NCBI GenBank assembly: GCA_002686465.1
Contig: NZCP01000012.1
Coordinates: forward strand, 1 to 48,254
Source: Candidatus Woesebacteria bacterium
GTDB taxonomy: Bacteria > Patescibacteriota > Microgenomatia > UBA8517 > UBA10165
Direction of reading: 5' to 3'
Length of the DNA stretch: 48,254 nt
The position numbers and the translations under genes are program-made. Under the pieces are notes generated by a model. That model worked only from the letters and a program-made list of their open reading frames with translations. It did no database searches and had not been told where the DNA came from. Shown piece by piece: positions 7,464 to 14,751 of this stretch. How positions within the stretch are numbered: position 1 is the stretch's first letter; each line of letters begins with the position of its first letter.

Positions 7464-7868
7464 ATGTGACATGTAACATGTTAATAGATTACTGTGACTT
7501 CATAAGTTTCCATAGAACTTTACCACAATTTTCTCTTAACTCAGAGGCTTTCTTGTAATCTGCGGCTGGAACATACTTCCTTTTAAGAGCAAACTGGAGA
7601 AGATAGTCTGCCTCTGCCAAAGATCCTAAAGATATTCTCAAAAAATGCCTGAACTCATTTTTGTTGTGTCTAGAATGTCCTTCCACTATATTCAGTGGAA
7701 CTGATAACACCGCTCTTCTTAACTGGGAAGTTAAACCATAAAGCTCGTGTTTTGGGAGTTTATCAGTTAGTTTGTAAACTGTCCACGCTAATTCGTCCGC
7801 AAGTTGCCAGGCTATTAATCTTTTGTATCCCACTTCCTGCATCAACTTGTTACCTGTTACTTGTCACT
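7464..7868 (-). mobile_element. Heptamer-repeat element, copy B, carrying a four-helix-bundle gene
   Basis: The left terminus (7846-7868, minus reading) starts AGTGACAAGTAACA and is made of three RGTRACA heptamers. The other end (about 7464-7480) holds the inverted version TGTGACA-TGTAACA. Between them is a single gene of 117 codons. The left terminus begins inside the ftsK stop codon (TAG), and the other end lies about 20 nt upstream of the RodZ-like ATG, so the whole unit is spliced neatly between two operon genes. Copies A and C share the termini and lack the gene. Mobility is inferred from structure; no target duplication could be established. Confidence 0.65.
7489..7842 (-). CDS. Four-helix-bundle protein (S23/IVP family, Avd-like fold)
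   Basis: 117 residues starting MQEVGYKRLIAWQLADELAW; I take the ATG at 7842 over an in-frame TTG one codon upstream. The pattern KRLIAWQLA, LPKHELYGLTSQLRRA, SVPLNIVEGHSR and FRHFLRISLGSLAEADYLL is typical of the 23S rRNA intervening-sequence protein family (TIGR02436). That family forms four-helix bundles and is related to Avd of diversity-generating retroelements. In other bacteria such genes lie in rRNA intervening sequences; here the gene sits alone inside inverted heptamer repeats between ftsK and the RodZ-like gene. A role in the spread of the element is inference. No reverse transcriptase or variable repeat is nearby. Confidence 0.9.
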   Translation of the reverse strand: MQEVGYKRLIAWQLADELAWTVYKLTDKLPKHELYGLTSQLRRAVLSVPLNIVEGHSRHNKNEFRHFLRISLGSLAEADYLLQFALKRKYVPAADYKKASELRENCGKVLWKLMKSQ

Positions 7869-9942
7869 AACCCTCCTCTTTCTGCCCTTGTGCCAGAAAC
7901 TCCTCTGCATTATTTATCAAAACCTCTCGTGGTTTTGATCCGTCGGCAGGACCCACAACTCCAGATGATTCAAGCTGATCTAAAATTCTTGCAGCGCGTG
8001 CATATCCAATTGCAAGCCGGCGTTGTAATAAGGAAGCCGAGGCTCGGTCATGGGCTGCGATAACTTTTACAGAGTCGACAAAAAGCTCGTCTTTCTCCCC
8101 ACCTCCGACAAGGTTTTCAGTTGCCCGCGTTGGCATTGTGGTAACTTCCTCTGTGTACTGTGGTGCAACCCCGGTCTTGCGCAAGAACTCAATTAGTTTG
8201 GTTATATCGCTGTCTGAGATATAGGCCCCTTGGATACGTTTCGGTTTTGCCTCCTCCGGTGGCAAAAAGAGCATGTCTCCCCTTCCTAAAAGTCGCTCGG
8301 CTCCGGGCATATCAAGAATCACCCTGGAATCGACTTGAGACGCAACCGCAAACGCAACTCGACAAGGAATATTGGCCTTAATAAGCCCTGTTAGAATATC
8401 GACTGAGGGACGCTGTGTAGAAAGTAGCATGTGGATACCTGTTGCTCTACTCATTTGGGCAAGACGTGTTATTGAATCCTCAACCTCAACTGGCGAAAAA
8501 AGCATGATATCGGCCAGCTCATCAATGACAAGCACAATATAAGGAAGCGCTTGGAAACCAGAAATCTCGTTATATCCTTCAATATTACGTGCACCAACTT
8601 GGGCAAACATTTTATATCTCTGGTCCATCTCTTGGAGAAGATATTTTAAGGCAGATACAACTTTTTCTGGTTCAGTTATAACTGGGGCAAGAAGATGCGG
8701 AATACCGCTATAACCGGTTAACTCAACTCTCTTTGGGTCGACAAGAATAAACTTAACCTCGGCAGGGGATGCACGGAAAAGAATTGTTGAAATAAAAGAG
8801 TTTATTGCCACAGATTTACCAGAACCGGTCTGACCTGCAATTAAAGCGTGTGGCATTTTGGCCAAATCCATAACAAACGGCTTGCCTGCCACATCAAGTC
8901 CCAAAGAAAGCGCAAGCTTGGTTTTTGAATCTCGCATTGGGTCTGATTCAAGAATTTTCTTCAAAGGAACAAACTCTGGTGCGCTATTTGGAAGTTCGAG
9001 ACCAACAAGAGCTCGGCCAGGAATTGGTGCCTCAATTCTTATCTGCCCGGAAGGAGCAGCTAAAGCTAAAGCAAGATCGTTGGCAAGACCAGTGATTTTG
9101 GATAGTTTGGTACCGAGTGCAACCTCAATTGCATACTGCGTAACCGCAGGCCCCAGATTAACTTCAACAACTTTTGCTTGAATACCAAAAGATTCCAGAG
9201 TCCTTTCGACAACAGACGCATTTTCTTTTATATCCCCACGCTCGGCCTTTCCAGAAACAGACTCCGAAAGAAGAGACAGGGCAGGGTACTCCCAAACCCC
9301 TTCCTCACCTGGAACATTAACAGCTGGCCTTGTTAGGCTCTGATCTTCCGCTTTCTCGCCGGCGGCTGCCTTTACTGGCTGGTTAGCTTCTCCACCGGTT
9401 ACCTTAATATCAGCTCTTCCTTCAACAGACTTACCGCCTGTTCCTAAGATGTGCCGGCGGATCGCAATTAAAATAGAAAAGAAGAAGGCTAGAACATGAT
9501 CAAGTGATGCATTAAAAAGAACCAAAAACCCAATGATTGCACCGCCTAAGAAAATAACTGCTGCACCAGGAGACGTCACTAAAACTGCAATTGCGCTCCA
9601 TGCCTCCCTTCCTATCACTCCGGATTGTGTTAAAGAACCCAAAGAAATCGCAAGCAAGACTCCTCCTACCAAAACGTTTGGTTGATTAACAGGAGTACGA
9701 AAACGCGAAAGCATCAGGCCCGAGACGAGAAGGAGAAAGGGGATAAAAAGAGCTGTCCAGGAAAAATAATCAAGTAAAAGTGAATTCAAGCGAAAAAGGA
9801 GAGCGCCTTGACGCGAGAAAGAAAGAATAATAAGCCCTGCAAGGGAAAAGAAGAGTACCTGGCCAATAGAAAAAACCGTATGTTTTTTCAGCCTTATGTT
9901 AAAAGCTCGACGCCAAATTGGTCCGCGACGCAGTCTGGGCAT
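7867..9942 (-). CDS. ftsK: DNA translocase FtsK/SpoIIIE
   Basis: 691 residues, a membrane-bound ATPase that pumps chromosomal DNA through the closing septum. About four membrane helices span residues 20-160, followed by a short linker (about 165-240), much shorter than in Escherichia coli FtsK. The motor has Walker A AGQTGSGKS (369-377), Walker B YIVLVIDELADIM, and the RATGIHMLLSTQRPSVDILTG block. The C-terminal winged-helix gamma domain (ASLLQRRLAIGYARAARILD), which reads KOPS-like DNA signals, is present. The ATG at 9942 lies 9 nt after a TATAAT box, with no Shine-Dalgarno sequence between, so the transcript may be nearly leaderless. The stop codon TAG overlaps the left end of element copy B. 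Confidence 0.96.
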   Translation of the reverse strand: MPRLRRGPIWRRAFNIRLKKHTVFSIGQVLFFSLAGLIILSFSRQGALLFRLNSLLLDYFSWTALFIPFLLLVSGLMLSRFRTPVNQPNVLVGGVLLAISLGSLTQSGVIGREAWSAIAVLVTSPGAAVIFLGGAIIGFLVLFNASLDHVLAFFFSILIAIRRHILGTGGKSVEGRADIKVTGGEANQPVKAAAGEKAEDQSLTRPAVNVPGEEGVWEYPALSLLSESVSGKAERGDIKENASVVERTLESFGIQAKVVEVNLGPAVTQYAIEVALGTKLSKITGLANDLALALAAPSGQIRIEAPIPGRALVGLELPNSAPEFVPLKKILESDPMRDSKTKLALSLGLDVAGKPFVMDLAKMPHALIAGQTGSGKSVAINSFISTILFRASPAEVKFILVDPKRVELTGYSGIPHLLAPVITEPEKVVSALKYLLQEMDQRYKMFAQVGARNIEGYNEISGFQALPYIVLVIDELADIMLFSPVEVEDSITRLAQMSRATGIHMLLSTQRPSVDILTGLIKANIPCRVAFAVASQVDSRVILDMPGAERLLGRGDMLFLPPEEAKPKRIQGAYISDSDITKLIEFLRKTGVAPQYTEEVTTMPTRATENLVGGGEKDELFVDSVKVIAAHDRASASLLQRRLAIGYARAARILDQLESSGVVGPADGSKPREVLINNAEEFLAQGQKEEG

Positions 9943-9951
9943 GGTAAGGAG

Positions 9952-9957
9952 ATTATA
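9952..9957 (-). promoter_or_regulatory. Putative -10 box of ftsK
   Basis: A perfect TATAAT lies on the minus strand 9 nt ahead of the ftsK ATG. No convincing -35 box is visible at 16-18 nt. If used, transcription would start about 2-3 nt before the ATG. Confidence 0.4.
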
Positions 9958-9997
9958 TCAGAAGTGATGCAGGAAGAGTAAGAGACAGAGCTAGAGT

Positions 9998-10861
9998 TCA
10001 GTCGAGAAATTTAAATGTGGAGAGGATTTGGTTTGCCGTTTTGCTTGGTTTAATCCGCGTGGCAATACCTATGTAAGTGTAGTCCCTTTTAGGATTTGGG
10101 AGATATATTATTTGAGATTGAGAGAACAGACTACCCAATACTATGTGCTTATACCCTTTAATATTATTGAGCGTTGTTTCAACAGGAGGACTATCGCTGA
10201 CCCCCGACTTTCTGTCTTCGAATTCCTGATTAACGAATTCTTCTAGGGATTGGGATTCCAAGATTCCACTGAAGAATGAAACCGCCTCGCCAGGTGCATC
10301 TATTGGTCGTGAACGTTCTTGTGGAGACAGATCAATAAAGATTCTACCAGTACCTGTGACAGATGGTGTCACCTCAAACGGGTGTTTAAATTGTATTCCA
10401 AGTTGAGCGCTTACATATGTTTCCCAGCCGGCAGTCTCGTCTACGAATCTGAAAGTGGAGAGGATTTGGTCAAAGCGACCCCATTTAACTCCGGCAACTG
10501 AATTATCATAACCCCCTATCATATAAATAAATTCGCCATTTTTGACAACAACACGCCTATCGTCCGCACCCCCAGGTTGCTGCACTCCATATAAGTTCCC
10601 TTCAAAAACTACAGCGGCTTTTCCTCCAACTTGGATATCGGGTAACCGGGTAAAAACCTCTCCCTGTGGCTGGTCTGGTGGTTTCACCACGTCACCAGTT
10701 TTTGTAGAAAGATAATCTTGCATGTTGGTTGCAAAACTATCGTAGTTATACACACCTGAGTATGGGAAATTTACAAAGGACTCGACAGGCGCACTAAAAA
10801 GGGCATTCACATAAAATTCAGGAGCGCTGGGACCTTCTTGAACTTCGTAGTTCAACGTCAT
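9998..10861 (-). CDS. PsbP-like repeat protein, intact part of a gene with a broken 5' end
   Basis: 287 residues from the first in-frame ATG, but the true gene starts further upstream (see 10862-11126). It carries the end of one repeat (FDQILSTFRFVDE) and a full second repeat that runs from GWETYVSAQLGIQFKHPFE to the terminal ILSTFKFLD. Together with the upstream DWETYTNVKYGYEFKYP, this gives two tandem PsbP-like beta domains of about 150-190 residues. The same W-x-x-Y...F-x-Y/H-P start and FKFLD end occur in the neighbour at 11225-11869, so the two are paralogues. Without the upstream part the protein has no export signal. The molecular role of such exported domains is unknown. Confidence 0.7.
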   Translation of the reverse strand: MTLNYEVQEGPSAPEFYVNALFSAPVESFVNFPYSGVYNYDSFATNMQDYLSTKTGDVVKPPDQPQGEVFTRLPDIQVGGKAAVVFEGNLYGVQQPGGADDRRVVVKNGEFIYMIGGYDNSVAGVKWGRFDQILSTFRFVDETAGWETYVSAQLGIQFKHPFEVTPSVTGTGRIFIDLSPQERSRPIDAPGEAVSFFSGILESQSLEEFVNQEFEDRKSGVSDSPPVETTLNNIKGYKHIVLGSLFSQSQIIYLPNPKRDYTYIGIATRIKPSKTANQILSTFKFLD

Positions 10862-11126
10862 GCTATTCTCATCACCGCTCGCAGGAGTTACGCCAGCACC
10901 ATAGAACGCCTTATAAATAGATGGATACTTGAATTCATAACCATATTTTACGTTTGTATACGTTTCCCAGTCAGAAGTCTCGTCGGATGCAGGTGTTGGT
11001 TGGGGGGATTGATAAGCAGGAGCTAGTAGGCCGAAAGAGGGAATAACACCTGCCTTGCCTAAAAAATATACTCCTGCGGTAACAGCTACTAAAACTAGGA
11101 TTCCTAAAAAACCCCACTTGCTTCAC
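10862..11126 (-). pseudogene. Frameshifted 5' part (signal/membrane segment) of the PsbP-like gene
   Basis: The reading frame of the 287-residue protein continues upstream as GFLGILVLVAVTAGVYFLGK, a membrane segment like the paralogue's GFSGVLVLIFVVTVAAGAYF, but it has no start codon before an in-frame TGA. A GTG at 11126 begins VKQVGF in the neighbouring frame, matching the paralogue's MKQKGF. The two frames meet at a run of six T (minus strand, 11106-11111). Five or eight T would restore one long protein. It could be a real mutation, phase-variable slippage, or a sequencing error. Confidence 0.65.
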
Positions 11127-11132
11127 AAGCCT

Positions 11133-11161
11133 ATTATATCTTGCCCGTATAAACATAACAA
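11133..11161 (-). promoter_or_regulatory. Promoter TTGTTA-17-TATAAT ahead of the broken PsbP-like gene
   Basis: The -35 TTGTTA (11156-11161) and a perfect -10 TATAAT (11133-11138) are separated by 17 nt on the minus strand. The GTG start at 11126 lies 6 nt past the -10 box, so transcription would begin at the start codon itself (leaderless). It supports GTG 11126 as the ancestral start of the frameshifted gene. Confidence 0.7.
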
Positions 11162-11224
11162 ACGATAATGACAAACTGACACGTATATGCGTGGCTCTTG
11201 GTCAAGTTGTTATAGGATACAGGA

Positions 11225-11869
11225 TTAGTCGAGAAATTTGAAGGTGGAGAGGACTGTCTCAAAAACTTGCTCATAATCTCTGTGGGTTCCTGTATACGTA
11301 AGATGGAAAGCATACCAATTTCCATTGCTTAACTTCTCTCCTGTTGTGGTCGCAATCATCCAAATTTTATTTTCCCCAGGCTTAATTTCTGCGTCTTCTG
11401 AATACTCAATGTCTTTTTCAATAAATATCTTTACTTGACCATTGGCCGTTTCTCCAAGGCTATAACTTTTTGTAGGAACAAAAGGTCCGTACCCATCGGG
11501 ATTTGCTTCAAACTTTAAGAAAAAATCATCTCCTGCTTGTTTATCTTTAAATTCAACTACATTCCACCTATTTCCCAAAGATGGATATTCGGTCTTAACA
11601 TATTCCTTTGTAATCTCAAAATTATCTGGGTAGGAAAACTCAACTTTATCCTTTTCACTTTTATATACCTTCCAATTTACAGTTGCGTCGTCCACAGGAA
11701 CTTGTGGAGGAGAAGGGGGTTCGCCAACCTCTGGTGCAGGAGACCGTGAAGTAGTGGCCGGTGGGCCGAAAAAGGGGACAATATCTGATTTACCCAAGAA
11801 ATATGCTCCAGCAGCAACAGTTACTACGAATATTAAAACCAATACTCCTGAAAAACCTTTTTGTTTCAT
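11225..11869 (-). CDS. PsbP-like exported protein
   Basis: 214 residues. The N-terminus MKQKGFSGVLVLIFVVTVAAGAYFLG is a signal/anchor segment. A Pro/Ser/Thr-rich stem (about 35-60) and one PsbP-like beta domain follow, beginning VNWKVYKSEKDKVEFSYP and ending VLSTFKFLD. It is paralogous to the neighbouring two-repeat gene. Its ATG directly follows the RNase J stop codon (TAAATG), so it is probably read from the RNase J transcript. Probably faces the outside of the membrane; ligand and role unknown. Confidence 0.75.
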   Translation of the reverse strand: MKQKGFSGVLVLIFVVTVAAGAYFLGKSDIVPFFGPPATTSRSPAPEVGEPPSPPQVPVDDATVNWKVYKSEKDKVEFSYPDNFEITKEYVKTEYPSLGNRWNVVEFKDKQAGDDFFLKFEANPDGYGPFVPTKSYSLGETANGQVKIFIEKDIEYSEDAEIKPGENKIWMIATTTGEKLSNGNWYAFHLTYTGTHRDYEQVFETVLSTFKFLD

Positions 11870-13528
11870 TTATACTTCGACCACAACAGGCAAAACCATC
11901 GGCTGTCGGCCGGTCTCGTCAAAGAAAAAGCGACCAAGGAAATCGACAATCACGTCTTTTGCTCCTCGTCCGTCTCCTTTTCTTATTTTTCCTTGAAGCT
12001 GACCTACGAGCTCTACACCTGCACGATCCAAAAACGACTGCTGTTCTTTTGCAAAAACAAACCCTCGACTTATTAATTCTGGTTTGCCAACAATCTTTCC
12101 TGACGCTTTATCTAGTTGAAGTATTACAATGACAACACCTTCCTTTGCCAAAGTTTTTCTGTCTTTCAAAACAACTTGCCCTACATCTCCAACTCCCAGT
12201 CCATCAACCAAAACACTTTTTGCAGGAACAGTCTCTCCCTTGATTGCACTATCCTTGGTAAACTCAACAACTTCTCCCTCTCGTAATTCAAAAACAGTCT
12301 CTGGCTTCCACCCCATCTTCTCAGCAAGTTTTCTATGAGCCCTCATATGTCTGATTGTTCCACCAATTGGTAAGATGTATTTGGGTCTAACAAGAGCAAA
12401 AAGCATTTCGATGTCTTTTTGCGAACCGTGTCCTGAGACGTGGAGATCTTCTTGTGTATCGTAGTAGTGAACTTCGGCTCCATTCTCTATAAGATTGTCT
12501 ACAATGTAATTAACAGCAGATTCAGTCCCTGGGGGAGCTGGATCTCCAGAAAAGATAACAACATCTTTCTCCTTAATCTTTAAAAATTGATGCTCGCCAA
12601 GTGCTGCTCGATATAGAGCTGATCCCACTTGCCCATAACTACCTGAGACAACATATAAAACTTGATTCTCGGCAAGCTTTGCGGCTTGCTTTGACGAAAT
12701 AACAAGACCATTCCCATAATTGAGATAACCTAGCTTTCTTGCAATCTCTGACTTCTTCTCAATTGATCTTCCTAGCAAAACAACTTTTCTTCCCAAACGA
12801 TCTGCAACATGTAAAACTTGTTGTATGCGCGATATGTTCGAAGAGATAGTTGTAAAGAAAACTCTACTTTTTGCTTCCTCAACAATTAATTCAATTGTCT
12901 TTTCGATCTCGAGCTCAGAATGTGTATACCCGGGTGATGTTGCACCAAGTGAGTCTGAGGCCAAAGCTACCACTCCATCTTTTGCCAACCTTGCAGCTTT
13001 GGCAATATCAAAAGGCTTTTGGCTAACCGGTGTCCAGTCAAATTTATAATCAGGAACGTGGAAGATTTTCCCAGCAGGTGTTTCGATAGAAAACCCAACG
13101 CTGTCGGGTATTGAATGGGTAACACGGAAAGAGTCTATTCTAAATTGGCCGATCTTAAACTGGTCTCCTTCTGGATCAAAAACATTAACCTTGATCCCGC
13201 GAATTCCGTAGTCCGCAAATTTGTCCTCAATAAAGCCTGCTACTAGTTTGGTTGCGTAAATTGGTACTTTGAACTCTTGGAATAGAAAGGGGAGTGCCCC
13301 AAGATGATCCTCGTGGCCATGGGTAACTAGGACAGCACGAACCCGATTTTTGTTTTTAACAAGGTAAGAAAAATCAGGGATTTGCAGATCTATGCCAAAG
13401 GCTGCCTCCTCAGGAAAACCAATACCACAATCGACAATAATAATGTCGTTTCCGTATTCATAAACATACATGTTCTCGGTAACACCGGTTGTTCCCGAAA
13501 TTGCAATAAACTTTAACAAGTTTGTCAT
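11870..13528 (-). CDS. rnj: Ribonuclease J
   Basis: 552 residues, a metallo-beta-lactamase/beta-CASP nuclease with 5'-3' exonuclease and endonuclease activity in mRNA decay and rRNA maturation. The metal motif is THGHEDHLGALPF (His70, His72, Asp74, His75). DSLGATSPGYTHSE and VYVVSG-like blocks of the beta-CASP domain follow, then ISGHGSQKDIEMLFALVRPK, and the C-terminal domain begins about residue 450. Length matches bacterial RNase J. It lies at the end of a run of RNA-metabolism genes that includes pnp, rpsO, infB and nusA, and is followed immediately by a PsbP-like gene. Confidence 0.96.
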   Translation of the reverse strand: MTNLLKFIAISGTTGVTENMYVYEYGNDIIIVDCGIGFPEEAAFGIDLQIPDFSYLVKNKNRVRAVLVTHGHEDHLGALPFLFQEFKVPIYATKLVAGFIEDKFADYGIRGIKVNVFDPEGDQFKIGQFRIDSFRVTHSIPDSVGFSIETPAGKIFHVPDYKFDWTPVSQKPFDIAKAARLAKDGVVALASDSLGATSPGYTHSELEIEKTIELIVEEAKSRVFFTTISSNISRIQQVLHVADRLGRKVVLLGRSIEKKSEIARKLGYLNYGNGLVISSKQAAKLAENQVLYVVSGSYGQVGSALYRAALGEHQFLKIKEKDVVIFSGDPAPPGTESAVNYIVDNLIENGAEVHYYDTQEDLHVSGHGSQKDIEMLFALVRPKYILPIGGTIRHMRAHRKLAEKMGWKPETVFELREGEVVEFTKDSAIKGETVPAKSVLVDGLGVGDVGQVVLKDRKTLAKEGVVIVILQLDKASGKIVGKPELISRGFVFAKEQQSFLDRAGVELVGQLQGKIRKGDGRGAKDVIVDFLGRFFFDETGRQPMVLPVVVEV

Positions 13529-13575
13529 AGAATGATAAATTTAAGTTTGTCCACTTTTTTAATTCCTATTGTTTT

Positions 13576-14196
13576 TTACACTAGGCTCATCTGTTCACCT
13601 TTAGCCTTTTTTTCTTGCACATCCTGTTTCCTTCTTTCTAAAACCTCAGGTATTATTTTAAAATCCTCCCGAATCTGTTCCATTATCGCACCCGCTCTAA
13701 GTGCTGCTGCCGGATGATACATCGGCACGACTGCCAAACTTTCTCCCTTCCATTCTACCACTTGAGGTTTTCCATGCACACTAGAAATTTTTGCTCCGGG
13801 CAAAAACTTGCCCATGGAAAAGCGTCCTAAAGTCACAATTACTTTAGGATCAACAACCTCAATCTCGCGATCTACATAAGGCTGGAAAGCTGCAATCTCT
13901 TCTGGTTGCGGATCACGATTTGATGGCGGGCGGAAACGTACAACATTCGAGATATATACATCTTCTCGCTTCATTCCTATGCTCTCAACAAGCCTGTCCA
14001 AAAGTTGTCCTGCTTGTCCAACAAAAGGCCTTCCTTGTTGGTCCTCGTTATAGCCTGGACCTTCGCCAATAAAGTAAATCTCGGCATCCGGATTCCCTTC
14101 ACCAAAAACAAGGCGTGTTGCACCCTCTCTTAATGGAAGAGACTTATCATCTTCCATCTCCTTTTTAACCTTCTCTAGCTCTTCAATTTTGTTCAT
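13576..14196 (-). CDS. Family 4 uracil-DNA glycosylase without iron-sulfur cysteines
   Basis: 206 residues from the ATG at 14196; an in-frame TTG at 14202 would add two. It removes uracil from DNA in base excision repair. Motif A is FIGEGPGYNEDQQGRPFVGQ, followed by VYISNVVRFRPPSNRDPQPEE and motif B PMYHPAAALR, all typical of family 4. Family 4 enzymes normally hold a 4Fe-4S cluster with four Cys. This protein has no cysteine at all: the expected positions read Phe in RFRPP and in IAAFQPY, and the N-terminal Cys pair is absent. The active-site motifs are intact, so activity is plausible. The start sits next to the stop of the phosphoesterase gene, so the pair is co-transcribed. Confidence 0.9.
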   Translation of the reverse strand: MNKIEELEKVKKEMEDDKSLPLREGATRLVFGEGNPDAEIYFIGEGPGYNEDQQGRPFVGQAGQLLDRLVESIGMKREDVYISNVVRFRPPSNRDPQPEEIAAFQPYVDREIEVVDPKVIVTLGRFSMGKFLPGAKISSVHGKPQVVEWKGESLAVVPMYHPAAALRAGAIMEQIREDFKIIPEVLERRKQDVQEKKAKGEQMSLV

Positions 14197-14198
14197 AC

Positions 14199-14684
14199 TC
14201 AAATTGCAACGTCTACAAATTCTACCTTATTTTTTTCTGTATCGTAAACTGCAAAAGAAGGTATATCTGCTTTTTGTAGGGCGCCAGGATTAACAAGAAT
14301 TGTCTTGCCGTGCTTTTCATTTTTCTTCCTGTGCGTATGCCCGTGGAATAAAACATCATACTCCTGGCTCTTCAGGGCGTTTTTTAGTTTACCGGGGAAA
14401 TGGCAAATGCCGATCTGTCTCCCGCCTAGTTCAAGTTTCAAGAAATCATCATTAAATTTAACTTTAGCTTTTCTTAAACTTGTAGCTATTCGTGGGTCAT
14501 AATCCGCATTTCCCAAAACCCCGTAAACTGGAATTTTTACACCTTTCATTGCATCAGCCGCATCTTTCGTCCCCCAATCACCACAATGAATTATGGCATC
14601 CAAATTTGCCTGTGTGGCATACCCTATCGTATGTTTGAGTCGTACAATATTTCCGTGGCTATCGGAGATAGTAAGAATTTTCAT
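14199..14684 (-). CDS. YfcE/MJ0936-type metallophosphoesterase
   Basis: 161 residues, a compact calcineurin-like phosphodiesterase. All metal motifs are visible: DSHG (Asp8/His10), HCGDWG, GNADYD, CHFPG and GHTHRKKN, plus VNPGAL. The family hydrolyses phosphodiesters in vitro; the natural substrate is unknown. The start has a clear ribosome binding site (AAAGGAG, 4 nt before ATG). It lies between pnp and the UDG gene on the same strand. Confidence 0.92.
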   Translation of the reverse strand: MKILTISDSHGNIVRLKHTIGYATQANLDAIIHCGDWGTKDAADAMKGVKIPVYGVLGNADYDPRIATSLRKAKVKFNDDFLKLELGGRQIGICHFPGKLKNALKSQEYDVLFHGHTHRKKNEKHGKTILVNPGALQKADIPSFAVYDTEKNKVEFVDVAI

Positions 14685-14751
14685 CTCGCTCCTTTTAGTC
14701 GCTTAACAAAAAGTTCTTGACTCGAGCTGACGCTCGCTATAGATATTTTCA

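Noticed and set aside
7464..7868. A diversity-generating retroelement, because the four-helix-bundle protein is Avd-like
   Set aside because: No reverse transcriptase, no template/variable repeat pair and no adenine-biased variation are present in the window.
14708..14736. Possible terminator after pnp (CGAGC-GTCA-GCTCG on the minus strand with T5)
   Set aside because: The T-run lies 10 nt away from the stem, too far for an intrinsic terminator; it may be only a small dispersed palindrome.
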